From NCBI GenBank assembly GCA_964023275.1, contig OZ029914.1, positions 38,540,424-38,604,423 of the forward strand: 64,000 nt of DNA. The letters run 5' to 3'. The position numbers and the translations under genes were made by a program. Shown one piece after another: positions 41,301 to 45,124 of the stretch (positions are counted from its first letter, which is position 1; each line of letters opens with the position of its first letter). The notes below the pieces were generated by a model. The model worked only from the letters and a program-made list of their open reading frames with translations. It ran no database searches and was not told where the DNA came from. Source of the DNA: Norana najaformis (lineage: Eukaryota > Annelida > Clitellata > Crassiclitellata > Hormogastridae).

Positions 41301-43810
41301 TTTTCTGATTTAAACTAATGAGGAAACTTTTGTCGCAGCATCGTTTGCAAATGGAAATCCGAATACAAGTTGGAATATTCTTGTGGTATCAGTGCTTGCA
41401 AGTCTACTGGGTCTATGTATTCTTTTCGTGACAGCTCTCATCATCCTTATTACTCGCAAATGCAGACAAGGCAAGTTAATCACAGGCCTACATATTATTT
41501 ATCCATGGTGAGTTTTTGCTAAGCAAGAAAGAATGGAAAACATATTTTACTGAGATTAATGGCGATTTTCAATCCGACGATCTTGCACTGTTGCAACTTT
41601 GGTAAGAATGGTTTGATAATGCCTCATGTGAAATTCCTTGTTTAACTTTTTGTAGAATTTTGGTCCTGTAAAGGTAATATACTTGTTGTTTCGTGCGGTA
41701 TCAGTGGTCTGCCTTTTTATATTATTCGTGAGTACCAAGAAAATGATAACGTATGGACCTATCTGCATTGAGAAATCTCTATACAGGATACACTGTACCC
41801 GAGTATCCTGGTAATTTCCAAATGGTGCGACCACGTTGCGGCGAGTAGCGCCTGTCAACGACTAAATCCTGCCAGGTCCCAGTTCCTCGAGCTATAGCAA
41901 GGCCACCTGCTATAGGCTGCAAGTGAAGACCTCAGCGGCAAAGAAAGCGGAAGACCCCCACAAAGGCAAAGCTCCTTGCCACCGTATGCTCGGCTATTTC
42001 AACGATGTATCCACCCGAATAGAGTTTGACCACAACACTATTAATAATACGTAGAGAAGCAATCGAGCAGCGTTTGCAGATGGATTTGGAGAGATGTTTG
42101 CTAATTTGGCAATTGGCGAAAACAACTGAGAGACCCTTTGTGTAAACTTCACGGACGCAGCCTAGAAGCATATGGTTATAGTAACGACACTGAGGAGAGA
42201 ATGGATCACCTACCTTACATAGAAACTCATGCAGAAGAAACAGCAGAAGAGACTGAATCCGAGGATGGATGAGGATCAACTTCTGCAGAAGGATTTTAAG
42301 GACTCCTTAAGATGTAGCCGCCAGCAATGGAGGCGGAAACTGCCCGACGTAACGAACTCTTAAGGAAATCTTCTCCAGCTTTAGGAGGCTGGGCTCCATC
42401 ATGCCAAATGAATTGTTTGATCAGGGACGCCTTTGAGTCACACAATCCGTTATTATGAAGACTTACGTATGTCGGGTCAAATGTTGAGGCTGATGGAAGC
42501 AGCGAGTAGCAGTTGGTAAGGTGCTTAGAGCCTTGATTTTCGGGCTCCCGAATTAAAAGAAGAAACCCATCAGTCGAACAGGGCATACACGGACCGGTCG
42601 ATGGAGGCAAACCTTACGGCGTTAACATCTGGTCCCATACAGCCTGCAGAGGAGCCCCGGACACTTGGCAGAGTCATGGAAAAACAGCGCTCTACAAAGA
42701 GGCACGCCGCTGCTGGTGGTGATGATGATGATGTTGAATCTAAGCTCGCTTGAAGTTTGAGCACCGTGTTTTGTCAGATTTCATGCTAAAAACCACTCTA
42801 CTTGCAATGGCACTTTAGAAATGTGGTGTTGGATTTGTTTATCTGTGTGCGTATCTGTTTATTTAATCTGTTCAAGTATCCGTTTATGTATGTAATCAGA
42901 GTCTATTCATTTGTCGTAGATTGGTTCGATTCTTATCTATTATATTAAGGATCTAATATAAATATTTCCAAAATATGGTTTACTTCTCCAAGGCAGCCGA
43001 AGTACAGGTGGCACATTCTTACAAAAGATAGTTAACACTATGAACCGATTTTCCAGCATTAAGTATTAAATATTGATTAAATTACAAAACAATAAATGGA
43101 AACAAAATCACAATTGCACTGTAGAATAAATATACAACATAACTGTGGTTTACCTCTCCCCAACGGTTTGCAGTTTAAATGCACAATTACTGTGCATTCT
43201 AGGGTACATACCTAGTGTGGAAAAACACAGCACATAATTACACAGTACTGTGTGCAGTCGTGATTCGCAAAAAATGTGTATTTAAAAGTTTCACACAACT
43301 CACCAGAACTGTGGATTATAATTCAACAGTGCTGTTTGCCAGTGACAACTACGCACGCATCCCTGTAGCAGGAAGTATGTTGGAAAACCATAAACTTTTT
43401 ACGACAGCGTATGAACTTTATGAAGGCGTTGTAATAAATGACAAGGGTCTGTGATAATGTTAACTTCTAAGTTTAAAAACTGTCTATTGTTGCCTAATAA
43501 AAAAAATGTGGCATTCCAGTGCTAAGTAGATTGTTGAAAAACTTTCTTTCTGATAGCAGAAAGGGACCGTGTTTTGCCTGGAATTCAGCTGAATACCGTT
43601 GCACCTTCTGGGCAACATGGAATCGGCCCAGCTAAAGCCAACTCTGGAGAGACTGGATATGAAGGTCTTCGATCGTCGGGTATCTACGAACATTACGATG
43701 AAATAAATGCTAATGAATATCAACTAATAAACGAATACAGCGACAGCTCTTGCTTCAAACAACAAAATGACGCATTCTACGACGAAATCGACCCAACTGA
43801 TGGCATTTAA
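2591..43810 (+). CDS. SRCR/CUB transmembrane receptor with ITAM-like tail (partial 5')
   Basis: Exon join: 2591-2754, 3579-3744, 5774-5937, 7443-7608, 8175-8341, 8834-8999, 15429-15592, 15966-16119, 17616-17779, 18005-18164, 18657-18820, 21373-21517, 24853-25028 (or 25016), 27212-27381 (or 27375), 34947-35109, 35575-35753, 36086-36248, 37980-38149, 39141-39303, 39771-39949, 40282-40444, 41339-41470 and 43560-43810. Six complete SRCR domains and one half domain precede four CUB-like domains, a transmembrane segment and an 82-residue tail. Each complete SRCR has two cysteines in its first half and four in its second; six cysteines over two exons is the group A pattern. All module-boundary introns are phase 1, SRCR-internal introns phase 2 and CUB-internal introns phase 0, and every junction keeps the frame. 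The signal peptide and earlier domains must lie upstream. The role is inferred to be cell-surface ligand binding with tyrosine-based signalling. Weak points are the last SRCR donor, the CUB donors and two GC donors. Confidence 0.85.
2755..3578 (+). other. Intron, no recognised element
   Basis: AT-rich, with many short direct duplications of ATCTAAAT type near 3060-3110. No coding similarity was recognised. Confidence 0.4.
3579..3744 (+). CDS. SRCR domain 2, first-half exon
   Basis: Acceptor TCTTTTAG. The phase-1 start completes a Gly codon, then [11 protein letters not shown], a [16 protein letters not shown] core and VACASLGFG. The donor GG|GTAATT leaves two bases (phase 2), as expected for the intron inside the domain. 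Length 166 bp, identical to the matching exons of domains 3 and 4. Confidence 0.88.
4320..5055 (+). mobile_element. LINE 3' end (RT C-terminal tail and 3' UTR)
   Basis: An open stretch at 4462-4938 reads [20 protein letters not shown], then [40 protein letters not shown] and YLFQRLAF. This is the C-terminal tail that I know from a widespread invertebrate LINE reverse transcriptase family (relatives read HGLSCRKS...HAALND and WDVTVVDTLAQSYL). The N-terminal and catalytic parts are missing, so it is a 5'-truncated dead copy. The region 4960-5055 (GAGATGTAGCCGTTCCAGAT and GAGGGATTATAT...TCGGG) recurs at 21145-21215 and is probably the shared 3' UTR. Confidence 0.75.
5056..5773 (+). other. Intron with TA microsatellite
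   Basis: A (TA)n run lies at about 5282-5314. The rest shows no recognised gene or element. Confidence 0.5.
5774..5937 (+). CDS. SRCR domain 2, second-half exon
   Basis: Acceptor GTTGTTAG, then [37 protein letters not shown] and a final IKCG. The donor is G|GTTAGT in phase 1. It pairs with 3579-3744. Confidence 0.88.
6003..6100 (+). pseudogene. Partial copy of an SRCR second-half exon
   Basis: 6048-6092 (CATGACTGCAATTATGCCGA...TTAAATGCG|GTAAGA) matches the 3' end of the preceding exon (CATAACTGCAAACGTGGCGA...AAATGCG|GTTAGT), donor included. The 5' part of the exon is missing. Nearby, 5970-6035 and 6312-6364 also resemble each other, so the segment has undergone local duplication. Confidence 0.6.
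6211..6286 (-). repeat. tRNA-like sequence, probable SINE head
   Basis: On the reverse strand it has an A-box-like GGTAGCCGATTGGTTAGG and, about 40 bases on, a B-box-like GGGTTCCAGCC. Between them CTTTTAA could be a Lys(TTT) anticodon loop with poor stems. The acceptor stem does not pair well, so this is a tRNA-derived SINE head or tRNA pseudogene and not a working tRNA. Confidence 0.45.
6287..7442 (+). other. Intron, nothing recognised
   Basis: AT-rich. Short open frames at 6675-7014 have no recognisable protein character. Confidence 0.4.
7443..7608 (+). CDS. SRCR domain 3, first-half exon
   Basis: Acceptor CAATTGTAG. Reads [36 protein letters not shown] and VVCVSLGYG, donor GG|GTAAAT (phase 2). 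An in-frame ATG at 7406 lies upstream of the acceptor and is not used. Confidence 0.88.
8175..8341 (+). CDS. SRCR domain 3, second-half exon
   Basis: Acceptor AAATCAG, then [54 protein letters not shown]. Donor G|GTTAGT (phase 1). It pairs with 7443-7608. Confidence 0.9.
8834..8999 (+). CDS. SRCR domain 4, first-half exon
   Basis: Acceptor TCATTCAG, then [33 protein letters not shown] and VACASLGFG, with a consensus GG|GTAAGT donor (phase 2). Its second half is 6.4 kb downstream because a gypsy element and LINE pieces lie in the intron. Confidence 0.9.
9000..9900 (+). other. Intron, no recognised element
   Basis: AT-rich up to the first gypsy-like coding sequence near 9930. I did not find a clear LTR or primer-binding site, so the true left end of the retroelement may lie in here. 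Confidence 0.35.
9930..12985 (+). mobile_element. Dead Ty3/gypsy retrotransposon, pol region
   Basis: Fragments of a gypsy pol gene follow in order with frameshifts and stops. Near 10085-10110 is a retropepsin-like LDTGAD. Around 10420-10740 lies the RT N-terminal region ([20 protein letters not shown]). At 10970 the RT active-site region appears as NVVDD, then MNKKKVYIL. RNase H occupies 11400-11690 ([20 protein letters not shown] and VTDHRPF). The integrase zinc finger and core run from 12060 to 12720 ([38 protein letters not shown]), and the C-terminal [15 protein letters not shown] is at 12783. It resembles the K02A2.6-type gypsy lineage. LTRs were not identified, so the ends given are those of recognisable coding sequence. 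Confidence 0.85.
13200..14520 (+). mobile_element. Two LINE remnants, one nested
   Basis: 13260-13640 reads like the segment between endonuclease and RT of a LINE ([23 protein letters not shown]), and 14440-14510 continues the same type (FKTGEVSRE...[11 protein letters not shown]). Between them, 13890-14400 is the 3' end of a different CR1/L2-like [24 protein letters not shown] and [12 protein letters not shown], then a 3' UTR ending in a GATTAC-repeat tail at about 14379-14402. The second element therefore appears to have inserted into the first. All frames are broken. Confidence 0.65.
14521..15428 (+). other. Intron, nothing recognised
   Basis: AT-rich sequence without recognisable coding, RNA or terminal repeats. 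Confidence 0.4.
15429..15592 (+). CDS. SRCR domain 4, second-half exon
   Basis: Acceptor TGAGTTAG, then [33 protein letters not shown] and a final ISCG. The usually acidic WLDD motif is WLKD here. The position homologous to the GT donor of sister exons reads G|GCAAGT, a strong GC-AG donor. It pairs with 8834-8999. Confidence 0.88.
15966..16119 (+). CDS. SRCR domain 5, first-half exon
   Basis: Acceptor CTGTACAG, then [33 protein letters not shown] and VACASLGFG, donor GG|GTATTT (phase 2). 154 bp, four codons shorter at its 5' end than domains 2-4. Confidence 0.88.
16120..17615 (+). other. Intron, possible unrecognised degenerate element
   Basis: Several 60-110 codon open frames on both strands (16274-16486, 16806-17126 on the reverse strand, 17170-17585). 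Base composition is less AT-rich than the neighbouring introns, which suggests an old insertion, but no protein family was recognised. Confidence 0.3.
17616..17779 (+). CDS. SRCR domain 5, second-half exon
   Basis: Acceptor AACTAG, then [47 protein letters not shown], donor G|GTAAGA. The normally invariant Trp of the xxWGxH motif is Leu (SPLGVHE). Confidence 0.88.
18005..18164 (+). CDS. SRCR domain 6, first-half exon
   Basis: Acceptor CTTTGTAG, then [33 protein letters not shown] and VACASLGFG, donor GG|GTAAGT (phase 2). Confidence 0.9.
18657..18820 (+). CDS. SRCR domain 6, second-half exon
   Basis: Acceptor ATACTCAG, then [53 protein letters not shown], donor G|GTAAGT (phase 1). Confidence 0.9.
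18821..19250 (+). other. Intron, nothing recognised
   Basis: AT-rich sequence between the domain 6 donor and the LINE fragment starting near 19250. Confidence 0.4.
19250..20600 (+). mobile_element. CR1/L2-like LINE fragment (RT to 3' tail)
   Basis: Starts in the RT region equivalent to FQSAYRKYHSTETAL, then [19 protein letters not shown] near 19357, [14 protein letters not shown] at 19543 and [13 protein letters not shown] at 19650 (catalytic YADD changed to YVND). Frames are broken by stops and shifts. The 3' end at about 20575-20596 has a GATTACGATT-type tail like that at 14380-14402. Confidence 0.75.
20730..21240 (+). repeat. AAT microsatellite and LINE-tail repeat
   Basis: (AAT)n occupies about 20938-20985 and a smaller AAT/AAC run 21230-21262. 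The sequence at 21060-21215 matches the 3' UTR-like tail at 4960-5055 in its block GACGTAGCCATTCCAGAT and its GAGGGATTAT...CTCGGG end. Confidence 0.55.
21373..21517 (+). CDS. SRCR domain 7, first-half exon
   Basis: Acceptor GTTTTAG, then [31 protein letters not shown] and VVCVSLGF, donor AG|GTAAGT. 145 bp, the shortest of the series. The split codon becomes Ser instead of the usual Gly. Confidence 0.88.
21518..24852 (+). other. Large intron with unrecognised repeats
   Basis: No gene supported. Around 23640-23905 there is a TATA-like stretch (ATATAAGCTCTTATAAAG), an AATAAACGATG signal and then GTGGAACTAGAAAC, an arrangement that could be an old LTR with its primer-binding site. No matching second LTR was found, so this stays a suggestion. 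The 154-codon frame at 22278-22742 is not recognisable. Confidence 0.3.
24853..25028 (+). CDS. SRCR domain 7, second-half exon
   Basis: Acceptor GATATTAG, then [51 protein letters not shown]. At the homologous donor position (25016) the sequence is C|GTTGGC, which is weak. Twelve bases on, CCAG|GTTTGA gives the same phase and adds four residues (RWRP). I prefer 25028 but either end keeps the frame. Confidence 0.82.
25090..25435 (+). repeat. Degenerate GAAC/GAATGAAC satellite
   Basis: About 345 bp of imperfect GAACGAAC/GAATGAAC repeats directly behind the domain 7 exon. The open frame on the other strand here is a product of the repeat. Confidence 0.8.
25436..27211 (+). other. Intron; left part of duplicated CUB unit 1
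   Basis: A (TA)n run at about 26715-26745. From about 26760 the sequence resembles 36890-37120 and 37725-37979, which marks the left part of the tandem CUB duplication. Nothing coding was recognised before the exon at 27212. Confidence 0.5.
27212..27381 (+). CDS. CUB-like domain 1, first-half exon
   Basis: Acceptor TTCTTTGCAG, then [38 protein letters not shown]. The donor is either CAG|GTAACA (27375) or ACA|GTTAAT (27381). The second aligns with the GTAAGT donors of CUB 2 and 3; both are phase 0. The partner exon is 7.6 kb away across the Polinton insertion. Confidence 0.75.
27859..28384 (+). pseudogene. Polinton zinc-ribbon/PLA2-like protein, broken
   Basis: 27859 starts [15 protein letters not shown], a CxxC start that I know from Polinton/adintovirus proteins. 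After a frameshift and stop, 28067-28320 reads [20 protein letters not shown], then [20 protein letters not shown] and SRLGMG: a phospholipase A2-like fold of the type also used in parvovirus capsid proteins, with the catalytic HD pair (HHDVAY) kept. The calcium-loop segment just before is degraded. Such proteins are thought to help virions cross membranes; this copy cannot be expressed intact. Confidence 0.75.
28385..29060 (+). pseudogene. Polinton retroviral-like integrase, broken
   Basis: 28400-28620 has [31 protein letters not shown] and [13 protein letters not shown], which contains the first catalytic Asp. After a frameshift, 28735-28990 has [37 protein letters not shown] and QYAQGL. 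In functional relatives the second catalytic residue sits in a VDPGREF motif; here it is VEPGREF, so the Asp is Glu. The third residue (Glu in GIVERFN) is present. In-frame stops follow at 28990 and 29041. 29074-29384 on the same strand probably holds the remains of the C-terminal region. Confidence 0.8.
29570..30201 (-). pseudogene. Polinton DNA polymerase B, C-terminal piece
   Basis: Reading leftward, 30213-30090 has [20 protein letters not shown] (pol B motif A region; normally a D in the LDANNLYG position, here V). 29870-29800 has TDTDSLLF, the DTDS motif C. 29798-29640 has [27 protein letters not shown] and GLRPKMYS, typical of the end of these polymerases. Several frameshifts. It joins on to 32607-33010 across transposon copy 2. 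Confidence 0.82.
30202..32606 (-). mobile_element. 2.4-kb TIR DNA transposon, copy 2, nested
   Basis: Both tips read CACTGGATCACA (then CGAAAA or ACGATT), a clean inverted repeat, and both flanks are TAA (30199-30201 and 32607-32609), a 3-bp target duplication. The inverted similarity extends about 150 bp inward with interruptions. It splits the polymerase gene of the Polinton, so it landed after that element. It is about 98% identical to copy 1. Confidence 0.92.
30566..32222 (-). pseudogene. Conserved transposon protein, frameshifted (copy 2)
   Basis: Same protein as in copy 1 with few substitutions (for example APHVCC for APYVCC and SSQANL for SIQASL). The ATG is at 32222 on the reverse strand. 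The first frame stops near 31539, and the rest is open from 31519 to about 30551. Compared with copy 1 it lacks four bases (TTAG) next to the break, yet both copies share the underlying loss of frame just before the [14 protein letters not shown] segment. The TATA box lies at 32294-32301. Confidence 0.75.
32607..33014 (-). pseudogene. Polinton DNA polymerase B, middle piece
   Basis: Reading leftward: [56 protein letters not shown], then [20 protein letters not shown] and [16 protein letters not shown]. These are conserved linker and motif regions of Polinton protein-primed polymerases. The right end is cut by the LINE at about 33015. Confidence 0.85.
33015..33920 (+). mobile_element. CR1/L2-like LINE 3' fragment nested in Polinton
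   Basis: Reads [34 protein letters not shown], then [52 protein letters not shown], and the C-terminal end [20 protein letters not shown]. The 3' tail is (ATTC)n at about 33889-33912. Two frameshifts. Polymerase sequence flanks it on both sides, so it inserted into the Polinton. Confidence 0.85.
33925..34200 (-). pseudogene. Polinton DNA polymerase B, upstream piece
   Basis: Reading leftward: [20 protein letters not shown], then [13 protein letters not shown], the exonuclease-domain region that precedes the pieces at 32607-33014 in family members. The right end stops at the minus-strand LINE near 34200. Confidence 0.8.
34201..34580 (-). mobile_element. CR1/L2-like LINE RT fragment
   Basis: Reading leftward from 34560: [83 protein letters not shown]. 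This is the RT thumb region of an L2/CR1-type LINE, truncated at both ends and open across most of its length. Confidence 0.8.
34947..35109 (+). CDS. CUB-like domain 1, second-half exon
   Basis: Acceptor TTTGTTAG, phase 0. Reads [45 protein letters not shown], donor CCAG|GTAAAT (phase 1). 163 bp, the same as its three sister exons. It is the partner of 27212-27381. Confidence 0.82.
35575..35753 (+). CDS. CUB-like domain 2, first-half exon
   Basis: Acceptor TATGCGCAG, then [40 protein letters not shown], donor ACA|GTAAGT (phase 0). The frame stays open past the donor to 35871 and reads [14 protein letters not shown], which looks like the missing middle of a CUB domain. A weaker alternative donor CGG|GTGGCC at 35861 would include it, also phase 0. 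Confidence 0.85.
36086..36248 (+). CDS. CUB-like domain 2, second-half exon
   Basis: Acceptor TTTGTTAG, phase 0. Reads [45 protein letters not shown], donor CCAG|GTAAAT (phase 1). Protein identical to 40282-40444. Confidence 0.88.
36249..37979 (+). other. Intron with start of CUB unit 2 and a 0.6-kb insert
   Basis: 36249-36735 is nearly identical to 40445-40931. From about 36880 the sequence aligns with 26690 onward (unit 1). A block of about 600 bp, 37120-37720, has no counterpart in unit 1 and is therefore an insertion in unit 2. Its edges (ATCACGGCCGTGTC and GAGTCGTGACACC) are only weakly inverted. Confidence 0.5.
37980..38149 (+). CDS. CUB-like domain 3, first-half exon
   Basis: Acceptor TTCTTTGCAG, then [37 protein letters not shown], donor ATA|GTAAGT (phase 0). 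Closest to CUB domain 1. The reading frame past the donor hits TAG at once, so no long form is possible here. Confidence 0.83.
38150..39140 (+). other. Intron, diverged copy of unit 1 sequence
   Basis: 38150-38400 aligns with 27382-27620. 38980-39140 aligns at lower identity with 34790-34946. No gene recognised. Confidence 0.5.
39141..39303 (+). CDS. CUB-like domain 3, second-half exon
   Basis: Acceptor TTTGTTAG, phase 0, [36 protein letters not shown], donor CCAG|GTAAAT. It differs from 34947-35109 mostly in its first 40 bases. Confidence 0.85.
39771..39949 (+). CDS. CUB-like domain 4, first-half exon
   Basis: Identical in protein to 35575-35753, offset 4196 bp. Same acceptor TATGCGCAG and donor ACA|GTAAGT, and the same open extension to the possible donor at 40057. 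Confidence 0.85.
40282..40444 (+). CDS. CUB-like domain 4, second-half exon
   Basis: Identical in protein to 36086-36248. The phase-1 donor CCAG|GTAAAT joins in frame to the transmembrane exon at 41339. Confidence 0.87.
40445..41338 (+). other. Intron, end of the duplicated block
   Basis: Near-identical to 36249-36735 up to about 40931. After that the two copies diverge sharply. No coding recognised in 40932-41338. Confidence 0.5.
41339..41470 (+). CDS. Transmembrane exon of the SRCR/CUB receptor
   Basis: Acceptor TTGTCGCAG, phase 1. A short juxtamembrane stretch ([13 protein letters not shown]) is followed by about 25 hydrophobic residues ([25 protein letters not shown]) and the basic stop-transfer sequence TRKCRQ. 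The donor is CAAG|GCAAGT, a GC donor in phase 1, which joins in frame to 43560. If the intron were retained, translation would stop after about 14 more residues (TGA at 41509-41511) and the tyrosine tail would be lost. Confidence 0.85.
41471..43559 (+). other. Last intron of gene 1
   Basis: GC-richer between 41800 and 42780, with 64-115 codon open frames on the reverse strand (41932-42279, 42296-42610, 42570-42764) that I do not recognise. This could be an old insertion. No host exon supported. Confidence 0.35.
43560..43810 (+). CDS. Cytoplasmic tail exon with ITAM-like motif, stop
   Basis: Acceptor GATAGCAG, phase 1, 82 residues, TAA at 43808. The tail has six tyrosines. E-x-x-Y-E-G-L, eight residues, then Y-D-E-I fits the ITAM consensus (D/E)xxYxx(L/I)x6-8Yxx(L/I). 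EYQLI and DAFYDEI add two more YxxI motifs. In animals ITAMs recruit tandem-SH2 kinases such as Syk after Src-family phosphorylation; that role here is inferred. Confidence 0.87.
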
Positions 43811-44043
43811 TTAAACTTAATCAGACTTTCGCAAGCATGAACGCAAGCTTTCTAAATGCAATGAAAATGTCGAGAAAATTGGATAATTATTCTAGCAAGT
43901 ATTTTGAAAAAGAATTATGCGTAACACCCTCAAAGTTATTATCTAATTACGATTTCGTAAACAGACTGCCATAAAATGTGTAGCCTATGCATTAAGAGTT
44001 ACTTGTTTGTTAGCCGCAATCAGGTAGAATTTTAACTAATAAA
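43811..44043 (+). other. Probable 3' UTR of gene 1
   Basis: AT-rich sequence after the stop, ending with AATAAA at 44038-44043. No competing signal lies closer to the stop. Confidence 0.6.
44038..44043 (+). terminator. Polyadenylation signal AATAAA
   Basis: Canonical hexamer 228 bases after the TAA of the cytoplasmic exon. Confidence 0.55.
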
Positions 44044-44246
44044 TTTATTTAATTAGACCAACAGATTTTATGCACATGAATAATTTGAAATGTATGATGC
44101 AAATTCGTCAGAATGACAGACATGTCCGCAAATGAGAGCAGCTTTCTAATATTCAAAGCTTAAGTTCAGCATTATTCACATTAGTATTATATTGATCTAT
44201 CGGTGTGCAATTTGTTCTGCTAATTTGACAAAATATGCATATAAAT

Positions 44247-44624
44247 TAGGGCTGTACCGAATAGGTGACTATCACTATTCGGCCGAATACGAATAATTGA
44301 ACCAACTGTTCGGCCTAATACGAATACGAATAGTAACAATTGACCTGCTCAAGCCTCAAAGGCTTGAACTTAACGTTCAGTCACTGTAAACAAAGAATGA
44401 GATACTGACACTGCGATACCGCGGTCCATGCAGTAGGCAACCACTGCATATATTATGTTAATGAGAGAGTCACTTCAGTCCACTCGCTATAGCAGCCGCA
44501 TAAGCAGAAACGGATGTCACGTGACCACTATTCGTATTCGGTCCAACCGCTACTATTCGGCCGAATACCGGATAGCTTTTTGGCCCACTATTCGGCCCCG
44601 AAGCGAATGTTCGGTACAGCCCTA
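44247..44624. mobile_element. 378-bp hAT-type MITE with perfect 8-bp TSD
   Basis: Tips TAGGGCTGTACCGAA and its inverse TTCGGTACAGCCCTA, flanked by ATATAAAT at 44239-44246 and again at 44625-44632. The interior carries repeated ATTCGGCCGAATA-type palindromes and no coding capacity. The 8-bp duplication and TAGGG tip are characteristic of hAT-family non-autonomous elements. Confidence 0.93.
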
Positions 44625-44632
44625 ATATAAAT

Positions 44633-45087
44633 ATATTCAGAACTTTATAATGTACTTGACCAAACTGTCTTGTTTCACTTTACGAATTAGTTGATTGGAA
44701 ATGATCTATTAATCAACAAATAATCGCACAGTTTTGACTTGCTTGTCTCTTGCTTTAGAGTGTTTGTATTGCTAGCATTTACATAAGGTTGCTTTTCATT
44801 AAGAAATATCTCACAATCAAGCACAGACCTACTTTGCATGACCGAACTCGTTCTTTGAAATATTCCTCCATCAAAGTAGAAAGCCTATGGCTGAGAGTAT
44901 TGTTACAGTTTACTTTTGCTTTTCATTAAGTAATATCTCGTAATCTAGCATAGATCTTAGTTGCCTGATGGAACTCGCTCTTTGGAATCTTTATGCCTTG
45001 AAGTAGAAAACCTATCGATTTTCCGTATCTATAGTTAAGGTGTTCTTAAGGCTTCTATGTGCCTTTGCCGACATGCCTGTATTGTTT

Positions 45088-45124
<37 letters not shown>

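Noticed and set aside
41932..42764. Three adjacent reverse-strand frames in the last intron of gene 1
   Set aside because: GC-richer and possibly from an old insertion, but no family or shared frame could be recognised.
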